A stretch of 64,000 nt of DNA from Kribbella steppae. Lineage in GTDB: Bacteria > Actinomycetota > Actinomycetes > Propionibacteriales > Kribbellaceae. The stretch lies in the NCBI RefSeq assembly GCF_004342025.1, contig NZ_SLWN01000006.1, positions 62,001 to 126,000 on the forward strand, read 5' to 3'. This document shows positions 42,924 through 52,304 of the stretch, piece by piece (the stretch's first letter is position 1; each line of letters begins with the position of its first letter). The translations under genes were made by a program, and so were the position numbers. The notes beneath the pieces were generated by a model. The model saw only the letters and a list, made by a program, of their open reading frames with translations, had not been told where the DNA came from and ran no database searches.

Positions 42924-43622
42924 ATGCCCACGGTGATTCTGGTCCGCCACGGCCGCAGCGCCGCGAACACGTCCGGCACCTTGGCCGGCCGCACCCCGGG
43001 GGTGAAGCTGGACGAGACCGGCGTGCACCAGGCCGAGGCGGTCGCGCAACGGCTGGCCGAGTTGCCGCTGGCCGCGATCGTCACCTCGCCGCTGGAGCGC
43101 TGCAAGCAGACCGCCGCCGCGATCGCGAAGCACCACGAAGCGTTGCGTCCGGCAACGGATCGGCGCCTGACCGAGTGCGGATACGGCGACTGGACCGGGC
43201 AGAAGATCGCCACCCTGGCCAAGGACCCGCTCTGGGCGGTGGTCCAACAGCACCCGTCGGCCGTGACGTTCCCGAACGGGGAGTCGATGCGGGCGATGCA
43301 GCAACGCGCGGTGGACGCGGTCCGCGCGCATGACGCCGCGCTGGCGAAGAGCCACGGGGACGGCGCGCTGTGGGTGGCGGTGTCGCACGGCGACGTGATC
43401 AAGGCGATCGTCGCGGATGCGCTCGCACAGCACCTGGACACGTTCCAGCGGATCGTGGTGGACACCGCGTCGACCACGATCATCACCTACACCGCGACCC
43501 GCCCGTTCCTGGTCCGGCTGAACGACTCCGGCAGCGAGCTAGCCTCCTTGATCCCGAAGCCCCAGCCGAAGACCAGAAGGACCAAGAAGCAGTCCTCGGA
43601 CGCAGTGGTCGGCGGACGGTAA
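42924..43622 (+). CDS. Histidine phosphatase superfamily protein (MSMEG_4193-like)
   Basis: A 232-residue protein from ATG 42924. The phospho-acceptor motif VRHGRSAAN is at residues 7-15 and the second His is in VAVSHGDVIK (about 153-162). Between them lie SPLERCKQTAAAI with the second Arg and LTECGYGDWTGQ. The last 40 residues are basic and Lys-rich. It is the first gene of the conserved set phosphatase - DUF3090 - SCO1664-like - mshC, equivalent to mycobacterial Rv2135c. The natural substrate is unknown. The gap to the next gene is 12 nt. Confidence 0.85.
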   Translation: MPTVILVRHGRSAANTSGTLAGRTPGVKLDETGVHQAEAVAQRLAELPLAAIVTSPLERCKQTAAAIAKHHEALRPATDRRLTECGYGDWTGQKIATLAKDPLWAVVQQHPSAVTFPNGESMRAMQQRAVDAVRAHDAALAKSHGDGALWVAVSHGDVIKAIVADALAQHLDTFQRIVVDTASTTIITYTATRPFLVRLNDSGSELASLIPKPQPKTRRTKKQSSDAVVGGR

Positions 43623-43634
43623 TAGGGTCTAGCC

Positions 43635-44210
43635 ATGGCGCGAGTTGTGCATTCCTACGACGACCCGGATCGGTTCGTCGCCGGCACCGTGGGGGAACCC
43701 GGTGCGAGGACGTTCTTCCTGCAGGCGCGGGCCGGCGCCCGCTTGACCTCAGTGGCCTGTGAGAAGGAACAGGTGATGGCGCTCGCAGAGCGGCTGGACG
43801 TGATGCTGGACGAGGTGGCCCGGCGGTTCGACCGGGATCCGGTGACGCCGGCGGGGGTCGACGACACCGATCCGCTGGAGCAGCCGATCGAGGAGGAGTT
43901 CCGGGCCGGCACCATGACGCTGGCCTGGGAGGCCGACGCCGAGCGGGTAGTGATCGAGGTGTTCGCGGTCGTCACCGGCGAGCAGGCCGAGCTGGAGGAG
44001 ACCGACCCGGTCACGGCCGCGATGGAGTCCGACGACGCCGAGGTGTTCATCGTCCGGATCAGCGAGGAGCAGGCCCGCGCGTTCGCCCGCCGGGCCGTCG
44101 CGCTGGTCGCGTCCGGCCGCCCGAGCTGCCCGTTCTGCGGCCGGCCGATCGACGCGGAAGGACACATCTGCCCGCGCGCCAACGGCTACCGCAGGCACCT
44201 GCCGGAATGA
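43635..44210 (+). CDS. DUF3090 family protein
   Basis: A 191-residue protein from ATG 43635. The start VVHSYDDPDRFVAGTVGEPG, the middle TFFLQARAGARLTSVACEKE and QVMALAERLDVMLDEV, and the end RPSCPFCGRPIDAEGHICPR fit DUF3090. The C-terminal Cys (CPFC ... C) and a His form a zinc-knuckle-like site. It corresponds to mycobacterial Rv2134c in the same gene order. Function unknown, but it always travels with the SCO1664-like protein, whose ATG it overlaps (ATGA at 44207), so the two are probably made in equal amounts and work together. Confidence 0.88.
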   Translation: MARVVHSYDDPDRFVAGTVGEPGARTFFLQARAGARLTSVACEKEQVMALAERLDVMLDEVARRFDRDPVTPAGVDDTDPLEQPIEEEFRAGTMTLAWEADAERVVIEVFAVVTGEQAELEETDPVTAAMESDDAEVFIVRISEEQARAFARRAVALVASGRPSCPFCGRPIDAEGHICPRANGYRRHLPE

Positions 44211-44992
44211 ACGACCTGCTCGCCCAGGGAGAGCTGTCCCTGCACGGCCGGCTGGTGGCCGCGTCGAACGGCACGTTCCAGGGCTCGGTGAGCCGCGACG
44301 GCGAGTCCGCGACGGTGGTCTACAAACCGGTCCAGGGGGAGCGCCCGCTGTGGGACTTCCCCGACGGCACGCTGGCCCAGCGCGAGTACGCGGCGTACGT
44401 CGTGTCCGAGGCGCTCGGGTGGTCGCTGGTGCCGCCGACGTTGCTGCGGGACGGGCCGCTCGGCGAGGGCATGGTGCAGCTGTGGATCGACGAGGCCGAG
44501 CTCGGGCCGGGGGACACCGAGCTGGTCGACATCGTTCCGCAGGGACGGGTGCCGGCCGGGTGGATCGGCGTACTCGATGCGCTCGACGGCCGGCACAACC
44601 CGGTGACGCTGGTGCACGCGGACACCGTGGACTTGCGGCGGATGGCCGTATTCGATGCCGTGGTCAACAATGCCGACCGCAAGGGCGGGCACGTCCTCAA
44701 CCCGGGCGACGGGCGGGTGTTCGGCGTCGACCACGGTGTCACCTTCAACGCCGACGACAAGCTGCGGACCGTCCTGTGGGGTTGGGCCGGCGAACCGATC
44801 CCGGCTGAGCTGCTGGACGACGTACGCAAACTCGCCGACCAACTCGCCGGCGGCCTCGGCCAGCAACTGTGTGAGCTGATCACCGCGGTGGAGCTGACGG
44901 CGACCCGCGAGCGGTGTGCGACGCTGCTGAAGACCGGGTCGTATCCGTTGCCCAGTGACGACTGGCCGGCCATTCCCTGGCCCGCTTTCTAG
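44207..44992 (+). CDS. SCO1664 family protein (PI3/4-kinase-like fold)
   Basis: A 261-residue protein from ATG 44207, overlapping the DUF3090 stop. It has the kinase-like landmarks of the family: an N-terminal beta sheet with TFQGSVSRDGESATVVYKPV (a Lys candidate for ATP), the catalytic-loop-like AVFDAVVNNADRKGGHVL (D and N), and the metal-site-like VFGVDHGVTF. It is the homolog of mycobacterial Rv2133c. Its substrate is unknown. With DUF3090 and a histidine phosphatase next to it, a phosphorylation and dephosphorylation cycle on a small molecule or protein is an attractive idea, but it is inference. About 80 nt separate it from mshC. Confidence 0.87.
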   Translation: MNDLLAQGELSLHGRLVAASNGTFQGSVSRDGESATVVYKPVQGERPLWDFPDGTLAQREYAAYVVSEALGWSLVPPTLLRDGPLGEGMVQLWIDEAELGPGDTELVDIVPQGRVPAGWIGVLDALDGRHNPVTLVHADTVDLRRMAVFDAVVNNADRKGGHVLNPGDGRVFGVDHGVTFNADDKLRTVLWGWAGEPIPAELLDDVRKLADQLAGGLGQQLCELITAVELTATRERCATLLKTGSYPLPSDDWPAIPWPAF

Positions 44993-45071
44993 CCGTCGTC
45001 AAGCCGTCTCGGGAAGCGGGATGCCAGCCGTGTCGCGCCGGGGAAATCCGGGCTGACATAAGCTCCTGGAC

Positions 45072-46298
45072 ATGCAGGCGTGGACGAAACCAGACATCCC
45101 GGTCGTGCCGGGTCCGGCCCGGCGACTGCGCCTCTACGACACCGCCTCGGGCGGCCCGGTGGAGGTTCCGCCGGCCGACGGCGGCCCGGCGCGGATGTAT
45201 GTGTGCGGCATCACGCCGTACGACGCGACGCACATGGGCCATGCGGCGACGTACGTCACGTTCGACCTGATCAACCGGCTCTGGCGGGACGCCGGGTACG
45301 ACGTCGACTACACGCAGAACATCACCGACGTCGACGACCCGCTGCTCGAGCGGGCCACCGCGACCGGGGTCGACTGGACCGACCTGGCCGAGGAGGAAAT
45401 CCAGCTGTTCCGCGACGACATGACCGCGCTGCGGGTGATCCCGCCGCAGAACTACGTCGGCGTGGTCGAGTCGATCGACCTGGTGGCAAGCTCGGTCGAG
45501 GACCTGCAGCGTGTGGGCGCCGTCTACTCGGTGGACGGCGATCTGTACTTCGCGGTGAAGGCGGATCCGTCCTTCGGAAATGTGTCCGGGTACGACCGCG
45601 ACACCATGCGCGAGCTGTTCGCCGAGCGCGGAGGGGACCCGGATCGCCCGGGCAAGCAGGACCCGCTGGACAGCCTGGTGTGGCGGCACGAGCGGCCGGG
45701 TGAACCTGCCTGGGACTCGTCGCTCGGTCGCGGCCGGCCGGGCTGGCACGTCGAGTGCTCGGCGATCGCGTTGGAACACCTCGGGATGACGTTCGACGTC
45801 CAGGGCGGTGGGTCGGACCTGATCTTCCCGCACCACGAGATGTCGGCCAGCGGAGCGCAGGTGGCGACCGGGGAGTACCCGTTCGCCCGGGCCTACGTCC
45901 ACCAGGCGATGGTCGGCCTGGACGGCGAGAAGATGTCGAAGTCCAAGGGCAACCTGGTGCTGGTGTCGAAGGAACGCCTGGCCGGATCCGACCCGATGGC
46001 GATCCGGCTGGCGCTCCTCGCCCACCACTACCGGACGGACTGGTACTGGACGTCGTCCGAGCTGCTCGATGCGCAGGAACGCCTGGACGTCTGGCGAGGC
46101 GGCGTCACCCGCGGTTCGGGTCCCGACGGTGCGGCCGCGGTCGACGCCGTACGTGCTGCGCTCACCAATGACCTGGACACCGTCGCGGCGCTGTCGGCGA
46201 TCGACACCTGGGCTGAGACGAACGGCGACGACACGGAGGCTCCGGCGCTGGTGTCTCAGGCCGTTGACGCGTTGCTCGGGGTCAAGCTGGCGGTGTAG
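45072..46298 (+). CDS. mshC: Cysteine:1D-myo-inosityl 2-amino-2-deoxy-alpha-D-glucopyranoside ligase (MshC)
   Basis: A 408-residue cytoplasmic ligase from ATG 45072. It is built like cysteinyl-tRNA synthetase without the tRNA-binding tail: MYVCGITPYDATHMGHA carries the first zinc Cys and the HIGH-like box, GWHVECSAIALEHLG the second Cys, FPHHEMSASGAQ the His ligands, and DGEKMSKSKGNLV the KMSKS loop. It joins cysteine to GlcN-Ins using ATP, the third dedicated step of mycothiol synthesis. The order after the SCO1664-like gene matches other actinobacteria. The 3' end overlaps the convergent deacetylase gene by 43 bp. Confidence 0.95.
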   Translation: MQAWTKPDIPVVPGPARRLRLYDTASGGPVEVPPADGGPARMYVCGITPYDATHMGHAATYVTFDLINRLWRDAGYDVDYTQNITDVDDPLLERATATGVDWTDLAEEEIQLFRDDMTALRVIPPQNYVGVVESIDLVASSVEDLQRVGAVYSVDGDLYFAVKADPSFGNVSGYDRDTMRELFAERGGDPDRPGKQDPLDSLVWRHERPGEPAWDSSLGRGRPGWHVECSAIALEHLGMTFDVQGGGSDLIFPHHEMSASGAQVATGEYPFARAYVHQAMVGLDGEKMSKSKGNLVLVSKERLAGSDPMAIRLALLAHHYRTDWYWTSSELLDAQERLDVWRGGVTRGSGPDGAAAVDAVRAALTNDLDTVAALSAIDTWAETNGDDTEAPALVSQAVDALLGVKLAV

Positions 46299-47122
46299 TG
46301 GGCGGCGATCTCGTCGCTCGTGGTCAGCCAGACGTCGGTCTGTGACGCGAGGAAGTCGAGTGCCTGGTCGAGGTACTTGGCGCGGAACGCCTGACCGATG
46401 ACGAAGGGGTGCAGGGCCAGCGGCATGACCCGGCCGCCGTGGTCGGACTCCCTGCGCAGTACGTCGTACTGGTCCTTGATCATCTGGACGAACTCCGGGC
46501 CGGTGATGCCGCGCGGGAAGATCAGCAGGTCGTTGAGCTCGACCGTGTACGGGACGCTGAGCATGCCGGGGATGTTGAGCCGATAGGGCTGGTCGTCGTT
46601 GGTCCAGTCGAGCACGTAGCTCAGGCCGAGCTCGGCGAGCAGTTCCGGGGTGTTGTGGGTCTCGGTCAGGCCCGGGCCCATCCAGCCCCGCGGCCGGCTG
46701 CCGGTGGCGGTCTCGATGGTGTCGACGATCTCGGTGAGGATCTTGCGTTCCTCGTCCGGCTCGAAGCCGGTGTGCAGGATGGAGTTGGTCTTGCCGTGGG
46801 CGAGCCAGGCCCAGTCGCGTTCGACACCGGCCTTGATGATCTGCGGGTTGTGCTCGGCGACCATCGAGTTCAGCAGCACGCTGGCGCGGATGCCGTGCCG
46901 GTCGAGGATCTCCATGGTTCGCCAGATGCCGACCCGGGCGCCGTAGTCGCGCCAGCCGTGGTTGAGCGGGTCGGGGGCCAGGTCGATCGGCCAGATGCTG
47001 GTGGACGGCTGGTCGGGCAGGAAGTGCTCGATGTTGAGGCCGACGTAGAAGGCGACGCGCTTGCCGTCGGGCCAGGTGAGTCGCGGGCGTTCGGTGATCG
47101 GGCTGTAGTCGAAGAGCGTCAT
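46256..47122 (-). CDS. Polysaccharide deacetylase-family protein (PuuE-like)
   Basis: A 288-residue NodB-fold protein from ATG 47122 (MTLFDYSPITERPRL). The start WPDGKRVAFYVGLNIEHFLP and the middle VLLNSMVAEHNPQIIKAGV, DWAWLAHGKTNSILH, RGWMGPGLTETHNTPELLAE are those of allantoinase/PuuE-like deacetylases. The late MPLALHPFVIG carries the closing His. There is no signal peptide, so it acts inside the cell, on a small amide rather than wall polymer. It diverges from a MerR gene and its promoter carries a MerR-type long spacer, so it is probably the target gene. The 3' end overlaps mshC by 43 bp. Confidence 0.8.
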   Translation of the reverse strand: MTLFDYSPITERPRLTWPDGKRVAFYVGLNIEHFLPDQPSTSIWPIDLAPDPLNHGWRDYGARVGIWRTMEILDRHGIRASVLLNSMVAEHNPQIIKAGVERDWAWLAHGKTNSILHTGFEPDEERKILTEIVDTIETATGSRPRGWMGPGLTETHNTPELLAELGLSYVLDWTNDDQPYRLNIPGMLSVPYTVELNDLLIFPRGITGPEFVQMIKDQYDVLRRESDHGGRVMPLALHPFVIGQAFRAKYLDQALDFLASQTDVWLTTSDEIAAHYTASLTPSNASTA

Positions 47123-47130
47123 ACCGGCAC

Positions 47131-47160
47131 GGTAGAATCTGACATCAGTGTCAGGTTCAA
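47131..47160 (-). promoter_or_regulatory. MerR-type promoter/operator of the deacetylase gene
   Basis: On the minus strand, TTGAAC (-35) is followed after 18 bp by TCTACC (-10), and the spacer holds the dyad CTGACA-CTGA-TGTCAG. A dyad inside a stretched spacer is the hallmark of MerR-activated promoters. The expected transcription start, 6-7 bp after the -10, falls almost at the ATG (47122), so the mRNA would be leaderless. Confidence 0.6.
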
Positions 47161-47179
47161 GCCCTTCGGAGGATCGATC

Positions 47180-47542
47180 GTGCGGATCGGTGAACTGGCC
47201 CGGCGGACCGGGGTGAGCGAGCGGTCGCTGCGGTACTACGAGCAGCAGGGCCTGCTGGTGTCGGAGCGGACCCCGGGCGGCCAGCGCGAGTACGCCGAGC
47301 GAGCCGTCGACCGGGTGATCCTGATCCAGGAGTTGTACGCCGCCGGCCTGCACAGCAAGAAGATCGCCGAGTTGCTGCCCTGCATGCGCGACCCAGACGG
47401 CGGCCCGAACGAACGGGCGACCCCGCGACTCGTCACCGACCTGACCGCCGAACGCGACCGGATCGACCGGATGATCGCGGACCTGACCAACTCCCGGGCG
47501 GTCCTCGACGACGTCATCAGCACCGCCGCCCGGGAGCTGTAG
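47180..47542 (+). CDS. MerR-family transcriptional regulator
   Basis: A 120-residue regulator from GTG 47180 with GGAGGATC upstream. The winged helix shows RIGELARRTGVSERSLRYYE and QQGLLVSERTPGGQREY. A short effector/dimer part follows, with IQELYAAGLHSKKIAELLPC and a helical tail ending LDDVISTAAREL. One Cys (LLPCMRD) is present; the metal-sensing Cys pairs of classic metal regulators are not. It probably binds the dyad 26 bp upstream and controls the divergent deacetylase gene. The effector is unknown. Confidence 0.9.
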   Translation: MRIGELARRTGVSERSLRYYEQQGLLVSERTPGGQREYAERAVDRVILIQELYAAGLHSKKIAELLPCMRDPDGGPNERATPRLVTDLTAERDRIDRMIADLTNSRAVLDDVISTAAREL

Positions 47543-47546
47543 GCAC

Positions 47547-47669
47547 TCAGCCGGTGACCGGGTGGTGGGTCTCGACGGGGGTCGGGATCGGAGCCATCGG
47601 CGGCACGGCGCCGAGCACCACCAGCACGGCCAGCGCCCGGGACCGAACTGCTGCCCCGATCGTCGGCAC
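47547..47669 (-). CDS. Possible 40-residue hydrophobic peptide
   Basis: From GTG 47669 (AGG 5 nt upstream) the frame reads a 40-residue peptide with a basic start, the hydrophobic core RALAVLVVLGAVPPMAP, and a polar end PTPVETHHPVTG. That is signal-anchor-like. The stop lies 4 nt from the MerR stop. It may be a small secreted or membrane peptide, or chance. Low confidence. Confidence 0.25.
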   Translation of the reverse strand: MPTIGAAVRSRALAVLVVLGAVPPMAPIPTPVETHHPVTG

Positions 47670-47796
47670 GTGACCTGCGCATAGCCCGCTCCCCGTGGAT
47701 CCCCACCCGGCTGTCCGTGCTGCCAGGCGGCCGCTGTCGTCCGAGGAGAATAGGACGTTCGGTGAAGTTACGCCACGGTAGAGTGACCGCCGGGGG

Positions 47797-48672
47797 TCAG
47801 TCCGGGTGGTTCTTGTTCCGCCGCTTCAGGTAGCGCTCGAACTCGGCGGCGATGGCGTCGCCGGAAGCCTCGGGCAGGTCGGCGGTGTCGCGCTGCTCCT
47901 CCAGGGAGTGCACGTACTCGGCGACCTCCGGGTCCTCCTCGCTGAGCTCGTCGGCGCCGCGCTGCCAGGCCCGGGCCAGCTCGGGCAGGTCACCCTCGGG
48001 GATCTGCAGGTCCAGTAGCGCCTCGACCTTGCTCAGCAGCGCGAGTGACGCCTTCGGGCACGGCGAGCCGGCGATGTAGTGCGGGATCGCGGACCAGATC
48101 GACACTGCCGGTACGCCGAGGGTGCCGCAGAGGTCGGCGAAGACGCCGGTGATGCCGGTCGGGCCTTCGTACGTCGACGGCTCCAGGCTCCACGAGGCGG
48201 ACAGCTCCGGGTCGGACGAGGTGGCCGAGACCGGGATCGGCCGGGTGTGCGGGGAGTCGGCGAGCAGCGCGCCGAAGACGACGACAAGCTGTGCGTTGGA
48301 CTCGTCGACCAGCTCGAGCAGCTCCTGGCAGAACCCCCGCCAGCGCATGTTCGGCTCGTAGCCGCGGATCAGCAGCACGTCCCGGTCGGTGTCGTCGGGA
48401 CGGGCCAGGTAGATCCGGGTGGTCGGCCAGGTGAGCCGTCGTACGCCGTCCTCGTCGAAACCGACCTGCGGCCGGTTCACCTGGAAGTCGTAGTAGTCCT
48501 CGGGGTCGATCGCGGTGACGAGCTCGGCGTCCCACTCGTCGATCAGGTGGTCGACCGCTCCGGTGGCCGCCTCGGCCGCGTCGTTCCAGCCCTCGAACGC
48601 GGCGATCACGACCGGGTCCCTCAGGTTCGCGAGGTCAACCACTCGCAGGCCCCCTGTCGTCTTCTGTGCCAT
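47797..48672 (-). CDS. PAC2 (proteasome assembly chaperone)-like family protein
   Basis: A 291-residue protein from ATG 48672 (MAQKTTGGLRVVDLANLRDP). It shows the PAC2 fold: VVIAAFEGWNDAAEAATGAV at the start, DVLLIRGYEPNMRWRGFCQE in the middle, LVVVFGALLADSPHTRPIPV and YEGPTGITGVFADLC, then PAVSIWSAIPHYIAGSPCPK. The C-terminal helices carry an acidic, Glu-rich region. In mycobacteria the homolog (Rv2125) lies near metH. Actinobacteria with a proteasome often carry several PAC2 proteins, but a chaperone role in bacteria is not proved. It is divergent from metH, with about 150 nt between. Confidence 0.85.
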   Translation of the reverse strand: MAQKTTGGLRVVDLANLRDPVVIAAFEGWNDAAEAATGAVDHLIDEWDAELVTAIDPEDYYDFQVNRPQVGFDEDGVRRLTWPTTRIYLARPDDTDRDVLLIRGYEPNMRWRGFCQELLELVDESNAQLVVVFGALLADSPHTRPIPVSATSSDPELSASWSLEPSTYEGPTGITGVFADLCGTLGVPAVSIWSAIPHYIAGSPCPKASLALLSKVEALLDLQIPEGDLPELARAWQRGADELSEEDPEVAEYVHSLEEQRDTADLPEASGDAIAAEFERYLKRRNKNHPD

Positions 48673-48823
48673 CCGGCGGGGTCGCCGGAAACCGGACTGC
48701 CAGCCTACGTGGTCGGACGCCTCCGTGCGCCGGGTTTCACGGCCAGCGGAAAGTGTCGTGGCCCGGCCTTTCGGCCCGACTACGATGTGAGATCGGTGTC
48801 CATCCCCGATCGCTGGAGGTTCC

Positions 48824-51800
48824 GTGTCCAGAGCCGGCCGACCCGATCTGCGCCGTGTGCTGGCCGAACGCGTGGTGGTGGCCGACGGGGCGATGGGCAC
48901 GATGCTGCAGTCCTACGACCTGTCGCTGGACGAGTTCGAGGGGCACGAGGGCTGCAACGAGATCCTCAACCTGACCCGTCCGGATGTGGTCCGCGAGATC
49001 CACAAGGCGTACTTCGACGTCGGAGTCGACTGCGTCGAGACGAACACCTTCGGAGCCAACTTCGCCAACCTGGGGGAGTACGGCATTGCCGACCGGATCT
49101 ACGAGCTGAGCGAGGCCGGCGCCCGGCTGGCCCGCGAGGCGGCCGAGGCTGCGTCGACGCCCGACCACCCGCGCTTCGTGCTCGGCAGCGTCGGCCCCGG
49201 CACCAAGCTCCCGACCCTCGGTCACACCACGTTCACGACCTTGCGGGACGCGTACGCCGAAACCGCACGCGGACTGATCGACGGGGGAGCGGACGCGATC
49301 CTGGTCGAGACCACCCAGGACCTGCTGCAGACCAAGGCCAGCGTGATCGGCGCCCGCAAGGCGCTCGAAGCCGCCGGCTCGACCATCCCGGTGATCGTCT
49401 CGGTGACGGTCGAGACCACCGGGACGATGCTGCTCGGCTCCGAGATCGGCGCGGCCCTGACGGCACTCGAACCACTCGGCATCGACCTGATCGGGCTGAA
49501 CTGCGCAACCGGCCCGAAGGAGATGAGCGAGCACCTGCGCTACCTCTCCAAGCACTCGACCATCCCGCTCACCTGCATGCCGAACGCCGGCCTCCCGCAG
49601 TTGACCGCCGACGGCGCCTTCTACCCGCTGACTCCCGAGGAGTTGGCCGACGCGCACGAAACCTTCGTCGACAGCTACGGCCTGTCCCTGGTCGGCGGCT
49701 GCTGCGGTACGACGCCCGAGCACCTGCGTCAGGTGGTCGAGCGAGTCGGTGGCCGCCCGGTGCGACACCGCGAACCGCAACCCGAGGCGGGCGTGTCGAG
49801 CCTGTACCAACACGTCCCGTTCCGGCAGGACACGTCGTACCTCTCGATCGGGGAGCGGACGAACGCGAACGGGTCGAAGGCGTTTCGCGAGGCGATGCTG
49901 GCCGAGGACTGGGAGGGCTGCGTCGAGATCGCACGAGCGCAGATCCGGGACGGCGCGCACCTGCTCGACCTGTGTGTCGACTATGTCGGCCGCGATGGTG
50001 TCGCCGACATGAAGGAGATCGCCGGCCGACTCGCCACCGCATCGACGCTGCCGATCGTGCTCGACTCGACCGAGCCCGCCGTACTGCAGGCCGGGCTGGA
50101 CATGCTCGGCGGGCGGTGTGCGCTGAACTCGGTGAACTTCGAGGACGGCGAGGCACCGGACTCCCGCTTCGCGCGGATCGCAGGACTCGCTCAGGAGTAC
50201 GGCGCTGCCGTCGTCGCGCTGACCATCGACGAGGAAGGGCAGGCGCGTACCGCCGACAACAAGGTGGCGATCGCGGAGCGGTTGCTGGAGACGTTGGAAC
50301 GCGATTACGGGATCGCCGCACGACGTACTGATCGACTGCCTGACGTTCACGCTGGCGACCGGGCAGGAGGAGTCGCGGCGGGACGGGATCGAGACGATCG
50401 AGGCGATCCGCGAGTTGAAGAAGCGCCGGCCCGACGTTCAGACGGTGCTCGGCTTGTCGAACATCTCGTTCGGTCTGAATCCGGCCGCGCGGCATGTGCT
50501 GAACTCGGTCTTCCTGCACGAGTGTGTGCAGGCCGGGCTGGACTCGGCGATCGTGCACGCGAGCCGGATCATGCCGGTCGCGAAGATCCCGGACGACCAG
50601 CGCGAGGCGGCGCTCGACCTGATCTACGACCGGCGGCGGGACGGGTACGACCCGTTGCAGCGGCTGCTCGAGTTGTTCGCGGACGTGAAGGCCTCGGATC
50701 TGAAGGCGAGCAAACTGGAGGAGCTGGCCGCGCTGCCGGTGACCGAGCGACTGAAGCAGCGGATCATCGACGGCGAGCGCAATGGGGTCGAGGGCGATCT
50801 GGATGAGGCCCTGGGTGCCAAGACCGCGCTGGAGATCATCAACGACGATCTGCTCGCCGGGATGAAGGTGGTCGGCGAACTGTTCGGCTCCGGCCAGATG
50901 CAGTTGCCGTTCGTGCTGCAGTCGGCCGAGGTGATGAAGACGTGTGTCGCGTACCTCGAACCGCACATCGAGAAAACGGATGACGAAGGCAAGGGCACGA
51001 TCGTGCTGGCCACGGTCAAGGGCGACGTGCACGACATCGGCAAGAACCTGGTCGACATCATCCTGACGAACAACGGCTACAGCGTGGTCAACCTCGGCAT
51101 CAAGCAGCCGGTGAACGCGATCCTCGAAGCGGCCGAGGAGCATCGGGCCGACGTGATCGGTATGTCCGGCCTGCTGGTGAAGTCGACCGTGGTGATGAAG
51201 GAGAACCTCGAGGAGCTGAACCAGCGCGGCCTGGCCAAGCGCTGGCCCGTCTTGCTCGGTGGTGCCGCACTCACCCGCGCGTACGTCGAACAGGACCTCG
51301 GCAATCTGTTCGAGGGCGAGGTCCGGTACGCACGGGACGCCTTCGAAGGACTGCGGTTGATGGACGCCGCGATGGCCGTGAAGCGAGGGGTGCCGGGTGC
51401 CGCACTGCCCGAGCGTCGCGAGCGCCGGGTGCGGTCCGCGACCCGGGTGCTGGACCGGCCGCTCGACGAGGTGCCGGCCCGGTCGGATGTTGCCGTGGAC
51501 AACCGAGTGCCGACGCCGCCCTTCTGGGGTGACCGGATCGTCAAGGGCATCCCGCTCGGCGACTACGCCGGCTACCTGGACGAGCGCGCCACCTTCCTCG
51601 GCCAGTGGGGGCTGCGTGGCACGCGGGGAGCCGACGGTCCGTCGTACGACGAACTCGTCGAGACCGAGGGACGGCCGCGGCTGCGGCTGTGGATGGACCG
51701 GATCCTGACCGAGGGGATCATGGAGGCGGCCGTCGTCTACGGGTACTGGCCGTGCTACTCGGAGGGGAACGCGCTCGTCGTACTGGATCCGTCCGATCAC

Positions 51801-52304
51801 GCCGAGCTGCACCGGTTCGAGTTCCCGCGACAGCGGCGCGACCGGTTCCTCTGCCTGGCGGACTTCTTCCGGCCGAAGGAGTCCGGTGAGCTCGACGTGG
51901 TCGCGTTCCACCTGGTCACGATGGGGCCGAAGGTGGCCGAGGTGACCGGTGAGCTGTTCGCGCGGAACGCGTACCGCGACTACCTGGAGCTGCACGGGTT
52001 GTCGGTCCAGCTGACCGAGGCGTTGGCGGAGTACTGGCATGCGAGGGTCCGCGACGAGCTCGGTTTCGGCGGTGACGACGGCGACCTGGACGGGATGCTC
52101 CGGGACCAGGCGTACCGGGGCTCGCGGTACTCGTTCGGGTACCCGGCATGTCCGGACTTGGAGGACCGCGAGAAACTGGTGCGGTTGCTGAAGCCGGAAC
52201 GGATCGGCGTACACCTATCGGAGGAGCTGCAGTTGCACCCGGAACAATCCACCGACGCCTTGGTGGTTCACCACCCCGAAGCCAAGTACTTCAACGCCTC
52301 ATGA
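48824..52304 (+). pseudogene. metH: Cobalamin-dependent methionine synthase, interrupted by a -2 frameshift
   Basis: GTG 48824 has GGAGGTTCC upstream. Frame 1 gives the homocysteine domain (DGAMGTMLQ, NTFGANFANLGEYG, zinc site GGCCGTTPEHLRQ) and most of the pterin domain (IGERTNANGSKAFRE, LDLCVDYVGRDG). At GGGATCGCCGCACGACG (50319-50335) the frame is lost: frame 1 continues as nonsense to 50806. Homology goes on in another frame with DVLIDCLTFTLATGQEE, the cobalamin domain (VKGDVHDIGKNLVD, with the DxHxxG His) and the activation domain (RVRDELGF, GSRYSFGYPACPD). Two inserted bases restore a 1160-residue enzyme. The break sits at a C-run, so an assembly error is possible. The HAD gene overlaps its stop. 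Confidence 0.88.

Noticed and set aside
48673..48823. Possible cobalamin riboswitch before metH
   Set aside because: The gap is only about 150 bp and I cannot find a convincing B12 box or the expected core stems.
49569..52214. A very long minus-strand open frame opposite metH
   Set aside because: Antisense shadow of conserved metH domains, with no motif and no ribosome binding site.
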